The translations under genes and the position numbers were made by a program. The notes under the pieces are model-generated. The model was given only the letters and a program-made list of their open reading frames with translations, did not search any database and had not been told where the DNA came from. Shown piece after piece: positions 46,499 to 55,156 of a DNA stretch of 64,000 nt (positions are counted from its first letter, which is position 1; each line of letters starts with the position of its first letter). The stretch comes from Phocaeicola coprocola DSM 17136 (GTDB taxonomy: Bacteria; Bacteroidota; Bacteroidia; Bacteroidales; Bacteroidaceae): contig NZ_DS981428.1 in NCBI RefSeq assembly GCF_000154845.1, forward strand, positions 1 through 64,000, given 5' to 3'.

Positions 46499-49471
46499 TT
46501 AATACATTATAGATTGATACATTGCTTGTTGAATACGAGAACGAATATCCAGCTTCATCAAGTTATCATGACCAAATACAACAGGATAAGTACGATTACT
46601 CAAAAAGACAAACACCAATTCATTATCCGGATCAACCCAGACACAAGTTCCGGTAAACCCAGTATGCCCAAAAACAGAGGCAGGAGCTTCAGGAGCACAA
46701 GGACTATTATCATCACTCTCAATATCAGGTTTATCAAAACCCAATCCCCGACGACTGCTTTTGGCTTTCATACCCATAAACAAACCGCAAGTAGCACGGC
46801 TCAGATAACGACGGTCACCACATATACCCCGATCAAGCAACATCTGGAAAATCACAGCAAGATCATGTGTTGTAGAAAAAAGTCCTGCATTACCCGATAC
46901 ACCTCCCACAAATGCAGCAGCCTCATCATGAACATAGCCCTGCAACGGACCGCCACGCAGGAAATCAATCTTCGCACTAGGGGCAATTTCCTCTTTAGGG
47001 AAACGTTTCAACGGATTGTATGCAGTATGCTTCAGCCCCATAGGTTTAAAGAAAACACTGTCCAGATATACATCCATAGGTACTTTCGAAATTCTCTCAA
47101 CAACCTCTTTCAGCAGCATAAAGTTCAAGCAACTATACCGATATGAATGTCCCTTCAGCGGTGCATTAATGATTTGTTGCATAACGACGCGTTGATATTC
47201 CTTATTCAGATACATGCTGTCAGCAAGTTGCAATGAATAGATTTCAGAAGGAGTAGAAGACATCCATTCTTTTTTAAAAGAGAAATCGGTACATGCATAT
47301 AAATTCGAAGCAATCTGCAATTTATGTCCCGCATCAGGTTTCTTACGGAACAATCCTCCTTTGCACGTTTTCAGGTCAATAGCCTCCTCATAGAATGGAA
47401 GATACGAAGGAAGTCCCGACTCATGAAACAGCAAATCCTGTATGGTTATATTTTGCTTATTCGTTTTTCTCAATTCCGGCAAATAAATGCTGACTTTATC
47501 CGTCAAGCCGAATTTACCTTCATCGTATAATTTCATTATTGCCAGCAAAGTTCCCGCAGCCTTAGAGAGTGAAGCCAGATCGTATATTGTATGCTCTTTC
47601 ACTTCTTCTTTTCCATCATAAGTCAATGTACCGAAACATTTATTATAGACAGGATAACCACCTTTGGTTATCAGTACATGACATCCCGGATATGCTTGCT
47701 GGCGAATACCTTCTTCTGCAATGGTATCGATAGCCAGAAGAATCTTAGAATCCATGCCCAGCTCTTCAGGACTGTAAGAACGAGGTTTATCCGGATCGAT
47801 AGTAAGACCTGTGCCGCTTTTCCATAAACCGTTCATATCAACAGAAAGACGGCCATCAACAAGATCCTGCCCAGTCATAACATCTGCTACATAACGTTGA
47901 ATTTCGGCTTTATCTGTATGTGCCAAGATCACAGCCGAAGCCTTCTTCAATACAGAAGACATCTCCTGCAAAACTTTTTGCGACGCAAAACAAACAACGA
48001 CAAGAGGTTTATCGGCCGCCACCTTTTCTAAAAAAGGAAGAAAAGCAGACAAATCTTTTGTTTGGTGAACAGCTACAATAACCTGATGAGCTGGAGCTAC
48101 ACGTTCCTGAATTTGTTGCAGAGAATCAGCATTGCCATGCAACCAACTCAGCGAAACCGATTCTTTCAACTCTTTATAAAAAGGATATGCTTCCGACAAT
48201 GAAGAGGATAAACTCAACAGGATATTTTCAGATAAAGACAGATCGAGAGGCAACACATCTACAGAATCTTTTAGAACTGTAACAGCAGCCTTCTCCAAAG
48301 CAATCATCAGACTGTCGCTTTTAGCAGAGCAAATACGGTTTTCAATTCCTTCGGCCGCTACCTGTTGCTTATGACTCAAGCCTAAGGCATATTTATAAGT
48401 AAGCACTTTCCGGCATTTTTCCGTAATGACATCTTCTGTAAGCTTGCCGCTTTTTACGGCACGCATTACACTTTCAAGACTCTTTTTCAAGTTTCTTGGA
48501 ACCAGTAACATATAGTTTCCAGCCATCAAGGCCTGTACACAAAGATCATCGGCATTTTTTGAAATACCTTTCATCTCCAGTGCATCTGTAAACACCAGTC
48601 CCGAAAAGTGCAGTTCTTTACGCAATAACGAAGTAATGACCTCCGAAGATATCGAGGCTGGTTTCTCATCAAGTTCCGAGACATGCAAATGACCAATCAT
48701 TACGCCTCCGACTCCTGCTTCGACTGCCTTTTTGAAAGGATATAACTCTACGCTATCCAAACGGGTACGGTCAAAATCAAGCACCGGCAACACATGATGA
48801 GAATCCGTATCCGTATCACCATGTCCCGGAAAATGTTTACATACCGCCATTACTCCCCCGTCTTCCAGCCCGCGAGAATAAGCTACAACCTTATCGGCTA
48901 CCACTTTCGGATCACTTCCGAAAGAGCGGACATTGATAACCGGATTATTGGGATTATTATCAACATCGGCTACAGGAGCAAAATTTACATGCACACCTAT
49001 TTCACGCAACTGCCTTGCAACCTCACGTCCGTACTGGTATATTAATGTATCATTCTGCACACATCCCAATACTCTATTTCGGGGAAACTCCGGAGTATCT
49101 TCCAGACGCATGCCCAATCCCCACTCACCATCGAATGTAATCATCAAAGGTATATCTGCCCACTGCTGAGCCTGATTGGTAAGCTGCACCTGCTTCTTCA
49201 GTTCTCCTTTGGAGAAAAGCAAGCCTCCGACTCCATACTCTTTAACAGCTCTTTCTATGTTATCTTTATTCTTCTGTATGGTTATCGGTGCAACCGTATG
49301 AATAAACAACTGACCGATTTTCTGCTTCAATGTCATTCGGGCAAGCTGCCCGTCAACCCAACGGCGACACGCCACAGAATCATCTGCCTGCTCCAATATT
49401 CTTACAGACGAAGCATATGCACCTATCCATAACGATATACAAACCAATAATCCCGTAACACGTCTATTCAT
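46499..49471 (-). CDS. Fusion of a GH3 beta-N-acetylglucosaminidase and a beta-lactamase-type serine hydrolase
   Basis: 990 residues with a signal peptide (TGLLVCISLWIGAYASS). The N-terminal half (about 40-370) is a NagZ-like GH3 domain: IPLMITFDGEWGLGMRL, VNFAPVADVDNNPNNPVI, CKHFPGHGDTDTDSHHVLP (His/Asp general acid pair) and the nucleophile Asp in LVFTDALEMKGIS. The middle (about 400-560) is a GH3 C-domain-like linker. The C-terminal 400 residues are a class C beta-lactamase-like hydrolase: SLSK in YDLASLSKAAGTLLA supplies the SxxK nucleophile, YSCLN takes the YxN position, and HTGFTG the third motif. The layout suggests periplasmic muropeptide processing, cutting the sugar and then the peptide or ester bond. 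Relatives are widespread in Bacteroides. Confidence 0.9.
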   Translation of the reverse strand: MNRRVTGLLVCISLWIGAYASSVRILEQADDSVACRRWVDGQLARMTLKQKIGQLFIHTVAPITIQKNKDNIERAVKEYGVGGLLFSKGELKKQVQLTNQAQQWADIPLMITFDGEWGLGMRLEDTPEFPRNRVLGCVQNDTLIYQYGREVARQLREIGVHVNFAPVADVDNNPNNPVINVRSFGSDPKVVADKVVAYSRGLEDGGVMAVCKHFPGHGDTDTDSHHVLPVLDFDRTRLDSVELYPFKKAVEAGVGGVMIGHLHVSELDEKPASISSEVITSLLRKELHFSGLVFTDALEMKGISKNADDLCVQALMAGNYMLLVPRNLKKSLESVMRAVKSGKLTEDVITEKCRKVLTYKYALGLSHKQQVAAEGIENRICSAKSDSLMIALEKAAVTVLKDSVDVLPLDLSLSENILLSLSSSLSEAYPFYKELKESVSLSWLHGNADSLQQIQERVAPAHQVIVAVHQTKDLSAFLPFLEKVAADKPLVVVCFASQKVLQEMSSVLKKASAVILAHTDKAEIQRYVADVMTGQDLVDGRLSVDMNGLWKSGTGLTIDPDKPRSYSPEELGMDSKILLAIDTIAEEGIRQQAYPGCHVLITKGGYPVYNKCFGTLTYDGKEEVKEHTIYDLASLSKAAGTLLAIMKLYDEGKFGLTDKVSIYLPELRKTNKQNITIQDLLFHESGLPSYLPFYEEAIDLKTCKGGLFRKKPDAGHKLQIASNLYACTDFSFKKEWMSSTPSEIYSLQLADSMYLNKEYQRVVMQQIINAPLKGHSYRYSCLNFMLLKEVVERISKVPMDVYLDSVFFKPMGLKHTAYNPLKRFPKEEIAPSAKIDFLRGGPLQGYVHDEAAAFVGGVSGNAGLFSTTHDLAVIFQMLLDRGICGDRRYLSRATCGLFMGMKAKSSRRGLGFDKPDIESDDNSPCAPEAPASVFGHTGFTGTCVWVDPDNELVFVFLSNRTYPVVFGHDNLMKLDIRSRIQQAMYQSIMY

Positions 49472-49541
49472 AATCTTTTCTTTATTTTTATAAACCTTTG
49501 CCGTAAATTTTATCTTTATACAAGCAAGTGTTTTCTAACAA

Positions 49542-50384
49542 TCAATTCTTCTGAAGTTTCAAAATCATCTGTCCAACAAAGGCTCCGTTCTTTCCCATCT
49601 GCTGTACAGGAACCTCTATTCCGTCTAAATTCTTATAATACTTCGGCGCATCAAAATACGAATGAGAATGTCCACCCAATACGACATCAATATCACGCGT
49701 ATTTTCTATCAGTTCAATATCGGAATAAGGTTCTCCCTCCCATCCCAGATGAGAAAGACAAATCACCAAATCGCAATGTTCCTGATTTTTCAGCAAATCC
49801 GTGACACGCTGAGCCTCCGAAACCGGATCTTCAAACTTTACATTCCCATAACATTCGGAAGCAACCAATCCTTCCAGTTGCGCTCCCAAACCAAAAACTC
49901 CAATCTTTATGCCGTTACGCTGAATGATAGTGTATTCTTTAACCAGTCCTTCGAGCACAGTGCCCGTCACGTCATAATTTGCACATACTATCGGATAATT
50001 CGCCATTTTAAACAACCTTGCCATATTATCCAGCCCGAAATCGAACTCATGATTGCCGATGGTTCCTGCATCATAGCCCATTTCGTTCATCAGCTTTATT
50101 TCCACTTCCCCTTTAAACATATTATAATAAGGAGTACCCTGCGAAAAATCTCCTGAATCGAACAACAGCAAATCCTCATGTATTTTGCGTTGCTGCTTGA
50201 TAAAAGTTGCACGGCGTAAAAGTCCAGCCTTATCAGCCAGCATCGTATCCTGAAAATCCTCCGGGAAAGGTTCTACACGGCTGTGCATATCATTTGTATG
50301 GAACAAATACAATTCTTTGGTAGACTGGGCAAACAATACTCCTGCAAAGAGGCAGACCCATAAAACGAAATATATTCTTTTCAT
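49542..50384 (-). CDS. 5'-nucleotidase metallophosphatase half (UshA N-domain)
   Basis: 280 residues, signal peptide (MKRIYFVLWVCLFAGVLFAQ). Calcineurin-like metal motifs: LFHTNDMHSRVEPF, FDSGDFSQGTPY, GTIGNHEFDFG, LSHLGWEGE and GGHSHSYF. This equals the catalytic N-terminal domain of UshA-type 5'-nucleotidases, but the substrate-binding C-domain is missing and is encoded by the gene just upstream (13-base gap). Each half has its own export signal, so they would assemble in the periplasm. Probable role: nucleotide or UDP-sugar hydrolysis for salvage. Confidence 0.92.
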   Translation of the reverse strand: MKRIYFVLWVCLFAGVLFAQSTKELYLFHTNDMHSRVEPFPEDFQDTMLADKAGLLRRATFIKQQRKIHEDLLLFDSGDFSQGTPYYNMFKGEVEIKLMNEMGYDAGTIGNHEFDFGLDNMARLFKMANYPIVCANYDVTGTVLEGLVKEYTIIQRNGIKIGVFGLGAQLEGLVASECYGNVKFEDPVSEAQRVTDLLKNQEHCDLVICLSHLGWEGEPYSDIELIENTRDIDVVLGGHSHSYFDAPKYYKNLDGIEVPVQQMGKNGAFVGQMILKLQKN

Positions 50385-50397
50385 ATCAGTTTCTTTA

Positions 50398-51153
50398 TCA
50401 TTGTTCTACAATACGTCCCTCTATCTCAGCGTTTACAAAAACACCTTTGGCCTCACACTGCTTTACATAATCGATAAACAAATCACGCAACACAGCATCC
50501 TGTGGTTCAGTTCTCGATGTTGCTTTCTTAAAAGCCTCCATACGATCATTTCCTTCAGCCAGATAGTCAATCGTAGCTACCCGATATTCTTTTGCCGGAT
50601 CAACAGGCTTTCCACCTACCTCCGCACGTAGCAGACGTCCGTCTTTCGAGATAACCAGTCGGGCCCCGCTCAAGCCTTCACCATGTACGGCCGCAATCTG
50701 TTGAAAGAGTTCCAACAAATCTTCACCTTTTAATACAACAACAGAAAGAGCATTCTGGAAAGGACTGATTTCATAAATAGAACCGAATGTAATATCTCCT
50801 TCATTAAGAATATTACGGATACCACCTACATTCATAACCCCAACGTCAACACTTATTCCCAATTTACTCTTTGCTCCCTCGCAAAGAATATCTGCCATCA
50901 GGTTCGACAAAGGCGACTCCGGACGATACGCTTCGAGCTTACGGGCAGAATGTCCGATTACTGGAGTCATCAAACTATCTATTTTAGCCCGATAAGGTTG
51001 CAAAATTCTCCATGCAGCCTGATCCTGCTGTTCGTCATAAACACTGGTAATGGGTACTCTTCCTCCTTCTACCGATACTAAAGAATAACTGGAGTTGCAG
51101 GCCGTAAATATAAAAGAACCTGCCAAGAGAGTATAAAATACATGCTTTTTCAT
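50398..51153 (-). CDS. 5'-nucleotidase C-terminal domain lipoprotein
   Basis: 251 residues. Lipobox FTAC, so membrane-anchored. The mature part is the 5'-nucleotidase substrate-binding domain: ESPLSNLMADILCEGAKSK, GVMNVGGIRNILNEGDITFGSIYEISPFQNALSVVVLKG and YRVATIDYLAEGNDRM. In UshA this domain is fused after the metallophosphatase domain; here it is a separate gene placed before it in the transcript. The lipid anchor could tether the soluble catalytic half. Confidence 0.92.
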   Translation of the reverse strand: MKKHVFYTLLAGSFIFTACNSSYSLVSVEGGRVPITSVYDEQQDQAAWRILQPYRAKIDSLMTPVIGHSARKLEAYRPESPLSNLMADILCEGAKSKLGISVDVGVMNVGGIRNILNEGDITFGSIYEISPFQNALSVVVLKGEDLLELFQQIAAVHGEGLSGARLVISKDGRLLRAEVGGKPVDPAKEYRVATIDYLAEGNDRMEAFKKATSRTEPQDAVLRDLFIDYVKQCEAKGVFVNAEIEGRIVEQ

Positions 51154-51177
51154 ACAAAATTATTCATATTTAGTGTT

Positions 51178-51185
51178 CAAATATA
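51178..51185 (-). promoter_or_regulatory. -7 box of the split 5'-nucleotidase operon
   Basis: TATATTTG on the minus strand, 25 bases before the ATG at 51153. Confidence 0.55.
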
Positions 51186-51236
51186 GGGAAAAAAGCCAAG
51201 CAACACAAGATTTCGTATTAAAATACACGAAAAAGA

Positions 51237-51268
51237 TTTGCCTATATCACAGAAAATTACTTACTTTG
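51237..51268 (+). promoter_or_regulatory. rplS promoter
   Basis: -33 box TTTG (51237-51240), 20-base spacer and -7 box TTACTTTG (51261-51268), one mismatch to TAnnTTTG. The leader to the ATG is about 80 nt. Confidence 0.6.
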
Positions 51269-51352
51269 CACCGCTTTCGCGTAATCGCTGTCAAGAAGAG
51301 TTACTTGATATGTTACGTTGTAACGATAAACAATTTAATTTAAAAAGAAAAA

Positions 51353-51706
51353 ATGGATTTAATTAAAATTGCAGAAGAAGCATTTGCTACTGGCAAACAG
51401 CATCCTTCATTCAAAGCTGGTGATACAATTACAGTAGCATACCGTATCGTTGAAGGTAGCAAGGAACGCGTTCAGTTGTATCGCGGTGTTGTTATCAAAA
51501 TCTCAGGTCACGGTGAAAAGAAACGTTTCACTGTACGTAAGATGTCAGGAACTGTAGGTGTAGAACGTATCTTCCCTCTGGAATCTCCGGCTATCGACAG
51601 CATTACTGTCAACAAAGTTGGTAAAGTACGTCGTGCTAAATTGTACTACTTGCGTGCTCTTACTGGTAAGAAAGCTAGAATTCAGGAAAAACGCGTTAAC
51701 TTGTAA
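51353..51706 (+). CDS. rplS: 50S ribosomal protein L19
   Basis: 117 residues, usual length. [56 protein letters not shown] and [18 protein letters not shown] are the L19 signatures. L19 lies at the 30S-50S interface. It stands alone here, whereas in E. coli it follows rimM and trmD. Confidence 0.98.
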   Translation: MDLIKIAEEAFATGKQHPSFKAGDTITVAYRIVEGSKERVQLYRGVVIKISGHGEKKRFTVRKMSGTVGVERIFPLESPAIDSITVNKVGKVRRAKLYYLRALTGKKARIQEKRVNL

Positions 51707-51734
51707 TACTGAATCTATTATTCCTTACATACAG

Positions 51735-51767
51735 AAAACCGATTCTCATTATGAGAGTCGGTTTTTT
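51735..51767 (+). terminator. rplS terminator
   Basis: AACCGATTCTCA-tta-TGAGAGTCGGTT (one mismatch) followed by TTTTTT-type run. Confidence 0.9.
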
Positions 51768-52171
51768 GTTTTTCTCCCTTTTATTCATCGAAGACTGCAA
51801 ATTTCTCACTCAATCTGATTGAAATTCAACATCACAGCTGGTCGTATTTCCCAAAAAACATCTTGAAAAGTCAGGAAAAACATCACCTTCTTTTCGAAAA
51901 ATTTGTACGAATGTCTGTTCCTTTTGTACAAAAAATACATAAAACAACAGCATATTTTTTGAATGAATCAAGTTTTTAAGAATGATTCGTCCTTATATTT
52001 CCAAAGAAATCCTTTACTATAACCATGAACACACTGATAATTCGTACAAATTTCACAAAACACACAGCCATATATATCAGCAAAAAGCTTTGTCGGGAAA
52101 CAAAAAAATCGGACAGACTGCCTGAAATCTGCCCGAAGAAAGTAAAAAATTAAACCTTAAAATACTAATAC
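51768..52171. other. Gene-free spacer with TTTGTAC boxes and a 14-bp inverted repeat
   Basis: No reading frame worth calling. AAATTTGTACGAAT at 51899-51912 recurs as its exact reverse complement at 52040-52053. Another TTTTGTACA lies at 51923-51931. The stretch from TTTTGTACA to CAGCAT (51923-51952) resembles 62546-62575 beyond the GH106 gene. It may hold a small RNA or regulator sites. Confidence 0.35.
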
Positions 52172-53527
52172 CTATTTAAAATCTAAAACCTGTTTCCTGA
52201 TTATATTGTCATTAACTTTAACATTTTCCAATACAAAATTATCAACACAGTCAACTTCTATTTTCGCATTCTTTTTCACCTTCAGATCCAAATTCTTAAA
52301 AGTAAAATCAGACAATTTATATTGATCGTCCGCCTTGGTCACATCAAACAAGACATCACATTCCATTGTGATATTCTGCATTGTCACATGACTAGAATAG
52401 GAGTATGGTGTATCCTTACGCCCTTTCAGGTCGAAAAACTGCTTCCATGGCTTTGCAAACAAGAAACTGGAAACAGTTCCCGTAATCTCTTCTACGGTAA
52501 TATATTCATAATTCTGCGGTGTATCGGGACGCATTTTCAGCCACAACAACCGTTTCGCATTATCCAGCCGACAACGGCGAAGGATTATATTATGATTATG
52601 TATTGACTCACTGCCACAAGTCAGCGCACTATGGCAAAGACCATATACACAATCTTCAATAATAATATTGCGGTTAGCCCCATTATTTTCTTTATCTTGA
52701 TCTGCCCAAGGACCTTTTCCACCCTTCAGTGCAACCGCATCATCATTGACAGACATATAGCAATTTTTCACCAAGACATTGGTACATACATCAATGTCGA
52801 TAGCATCAGAACTGGGAGCTTTTACAGGGAAATGAGGTGCAAAAATATGGAGATTCAACAATTGTACATTTTCACAACGATACAAATGGGTAGTCCAAAA
52901 TGGAGAATTCTCCAGACGAACACCAGACAACTGAACATCTTTCGAATCGGCAATATGAACTAAACGAGGACGCAGTTCTTCCAGATTCGTACACTTAGGA
53001 TTCACCTGACGACGCAACCAGAAAGACTTCCAGTAACGCAGACCATTACCGTTTATACGTCCCTCTCCTGAAATCGTAAATCCGTCCACACCAATAGCAT
53101 TGACCAGCGCTGCAAAATACTTCAGATTCTGTCCTTCCATACGTGTATCAATGACTGCAAAATCGCTGATATCATCACTACCTTTCAGTGTTCCTTCTTT
53201 CTCTATATAAAGATGGGTATTAGGTTTAAAAAATAATGATCCACTCAAAAAAGTTCCCTGAGGAATATAAATCACCCCTCCCCCTTCCTGAGAAGCTTTA
53301 TCAATCACGGCCTGTATCTGCTGAGTCTGTATGATTGTGCTGTCATTCAATACTCCATAATCTGTAATACGATAGCTTTTTCCTAAATCTTCCAACTTAA
53401 CGATTTCTGTCTGACGAAACCAGTCGGGTATAGGAGTTCCGTCCGGGAAAACTTCTTTTGCTGAAGCCTGCAAAACGAACAAAGCTAAAGCAATAGAAAC
53501 AACACATCTTGTCCACACTTTATTCAT
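52172..53527 (-). CDS. GH28-family pectinase (rhamnogalacturonase-like)
   Basis: 451 residues from ATG 53525-53527, giving a signal peptide (KVWTRCVVSIALALFVLQASAKE); a frame 13 codons longer runs into the promoter. Right-handed beta-helix of family GH28: ITDYGVLNDSTIIQTQQIQAVIDKASQEGGGVIYIPQG at the N-terminus, catalytic Asp region SSDAIDIDVC, the Asp pair in NDDAVALKGG, CHSALTCGSES (His present, but not the GHG of polygalacturonases) and the RxK equivalent LLWLKMR. The departures favour a rhamnogalacturonan or exo-type enzyme over a classical polygalacturonase. Divergent from a GH105 gene with a matching promoter. Confidence 0.88.
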   Translation of the reverse strand: MNKVWTRCVVSIALALFVLQASAKEVFPDGTPIPDWFRQTEIVKLEDLGKSYRITDYGVLNDSTIIQTQQIQAVIDKASQEGGGVIYIPQGTFLSGSLFFKPNTHLYIEKEGTLKGSDDISDFAVIDTRMEGQNLKYFAALVNAIGVDGFTISGEGRINGNGLRYWKSFWLRRQVNPKCTNLEELRPRLVHIADSKDVQLSGVRLENSPFWTTHLYRCENVQLLNLHIFAPHFPVKAPSSDAIDIDVCTNVLVKNCYMSVNDDAVALKGGKGPWADQDKENNGANRNIIIEDCVYGLCHSALTCGSESIHNHNIILRRCRLDNAKRLLWLKMRPDTPQNYEYITVEEITGTVSSFLFAKPWKQFFDLKGRKDTPYSYSSHVTMQNITMECDVLFDVTKADDQYKLSDFTFKNLDLKVKKNAKIEVDCVDNFVLENVKVNDNIIRKQVLDFK

Positions 53528-53571
53528 AGTATATTTTTTATAAAACAAATTATCTTTACTTTTCACATTGG

Positions 53572-53725
53572 CAAAAATAGAGAAAAGCCTATAACCTCAA
53601 AATAGAAAATCATACATTATCCTGATAAATTCATACATTTTTACCCTAAAACGAGCTAAATGAATAAAATCAAAGACTATTGTATGATTTTCCATTCTAT
53701 ATATAAAGACAGACAACTATTTTTG
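53572..53725. promoter_or_regulatory. Divergent GH28/GH105 promoters with matching activator boxes
   Basis: GH28 -7 box TATTTTTG (53572-53579, minus); GH105 -7 box TATTTTTG (53718-53725, plus). Each has TGTATGATTTTC starting exactly 37 bases before its -7 box and in the same orientation to it: on the plus strand from 53681, on the minus strand from 53616. A second, related box on the GH28 side (AAATTCATACATTTT, 53627-53641) lies 21 bases from the first as a direct repeat, the spacing favoured by AraC-type dimers. The HTCS at 55157 has an AraC-type output domain and is the likely binder. Confidence 0.7.
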
Positions 53726-53764
53726 TCAACAAACTTATATTACAATAACTAACAAGCAAAGGCC

Positions 53765-54895
53765 ATGAAAAAATTATTTATTGCAGCTTTAGTTTTCGCT
53801 TTGGGAGGGACAAATATTCTGCATGCACAAAATTTGCCCGACCAGAAAGAAACTCTGAACACTTTAATCAAAGTGAACAAACATTATATGAAGAATAATC
53901 CGGACTGCACACTACCCAGTTTTGTCAAAGGAAAGATGCGGCCCAGCAATATCTGGACACGCACTGTGTACTACGAGGGACTGCTGGCTCTTTACTCCAT
54001 TTATCCGGATACTGAATATTACGCATATGCTTATCAATGGGGGGATTTTCATAAGTGGGGGATGTGGAGAGGAACAACAACCCGACATGCCGACAATTAT
54101 GCCTGCGGACAAGTATATATCGACATGTACAACCTCTGCCCTAAACCGGAAATCCTGCTAAATGTAAAATCCAACCTCAACATGTTGGTCAACACTCCAC
54201 AAATCAATGAGTGGTGGTGGATAGATGCCATACAAATGGGTATGCCTGGTTTCGCCAAAATGGGTAAACTGACCGGAGAGCAGAAGTATTTCGACAAGAT
54301 GTGGCAGATGTACGAATACACACGCAACCAGCATGGAGAACATGGCATGTTCAATCAAAAGGACGGATTATGGTGGAGAGATCAGGACTTCGACCCTCCT
54401 TACAAAGAACCTAACGGAGAAGACTGTTATTGGAGCCGTGGAAACGGTTGGGTATACGCTGCCCTAGTCCGCGTACTCGATGAAATTCCTGCCAATGAAG
54501 TTCACCGCCAAGATTATATAAACGACTTTCTGACTATGAGCAAGGCTATCAAAGCTTGCCAGCGTGAAGACGGATTCTGGAATGTAAGCTTACACGATCC
54601 TAATCACTTCGGCGGAAAAGAGCTGACAGGAACTTCTTTATTTGTATATGGAATGGCATGGGGAATACGCAACGGATTGCTTGATCGCGACGAATATCTG
54701 CCAATAGTACTCAAAGCCTGGAATGCAATGGTGAAAGACGCTGTTCATCCTGATGGGTTCTTAGGTTATGTACAAGGAACAGGAAAGGAGCCTAAAGACG
54801 GACAGCCCGTAACTTACGACAGCAAGCCTGATTTTGATGATTTTGGAACAGGTTGTTTCCTTCTGGCTGGAAGCGAAATTTATAAATTGAAATAA
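53765..54895 (+). CDS. GH105 unsaturated rhamnogalacturonyl hydrolase
   Basis: 376 residues, signal peptide (MKKLFIAALVFALGGTNILHAQ). An (alpha/alpha)6 barrel of the YteR/YesR family: SNIWTRTVYYEGLLALYSI, TTRHADNYACGQ, the catalytic Asp in WWWIDAIQMGMPGF, CYWSRGNGWVYAALVRVLDEIP and TGTSLFVYGMAWGI. It removes the unsaturated uronic acid left at oligosaccharide ends by pectin lyases, in the periplasm. Forms a divergent pair with GH28. Confidence 0.92.
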   Translation: MKKLFIAALVFALGGTNILHAQNLPDQKETLNTLIKVNKHYMKNNPDCTLPSFVKGKMRPSNIWTRTVYYEGLLALYSIYPDTEYYAYAYQWGDFHKWGMWRGTTTRHADNYACGQVYIDMYNLCPKPEILLNVKSNLNMLVNTPQINEWWWIDAIQMGMPGFAKMGKLTGEQKYFDKMWQMYEYTRNQHGEHGMFNQKDGLWWRDQDFDPPYKEPNGEDCYWSRGNGWVYAALVRVLDEIPANEVHRQDYINDFLTMSKAIKACQREDGFWNVSLHDPNHFGGKELTGTSLFVYGMAWGIRNGLLDRDEYLPIVLKAWNAMVKDAVHPDGFLGYVQGTGKEPKDGQPVTYDSKPDFDDFGTGCFLLAGSEIYKLK

Positions 54896-54919
54896 GTTGA
54901 TAATCGTCATTCTATAAAA

Positions 54920-55091
54920 GAGGCTCAAAATGAAGTACAAAAGTAAAAATCTTATAGATTAAAACTTCGCAATAAAAAACTCCTGCTTTAACCCTTATTT
55001 ATTACAATTATAGGACTAAAGGCAGGAGATTTTTTATGTTGCGGCTTATAGATTGTAAGTAAACTTATCTCTGTTTTTTATTTTGAGCCTC
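54920..55091. repeat. Nested inverted repeat with terminator after GH105
   Basis: GAGGCTCAAAAT (54920-54931) and its exact reverse complement (55080-55091) bracket 148 bases. Inside is a terminator-like hairpin, CTCCTGCTTTA pairing with TAAAGGCAGGAG (54980-55028) with T runs on both sides, and the direct repeat CTTATAGATT. It lies between convergent GH105 and HTCS genes and probably ends both transcripts. Confidence 0.55.
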
Positions 55092-55156
55092 ATCTCCAAA
55101 GAGTCTTTTCCAGTTTTAATAATTTAGCTTAATACTAGAAAAAGTGATAGAATAAA

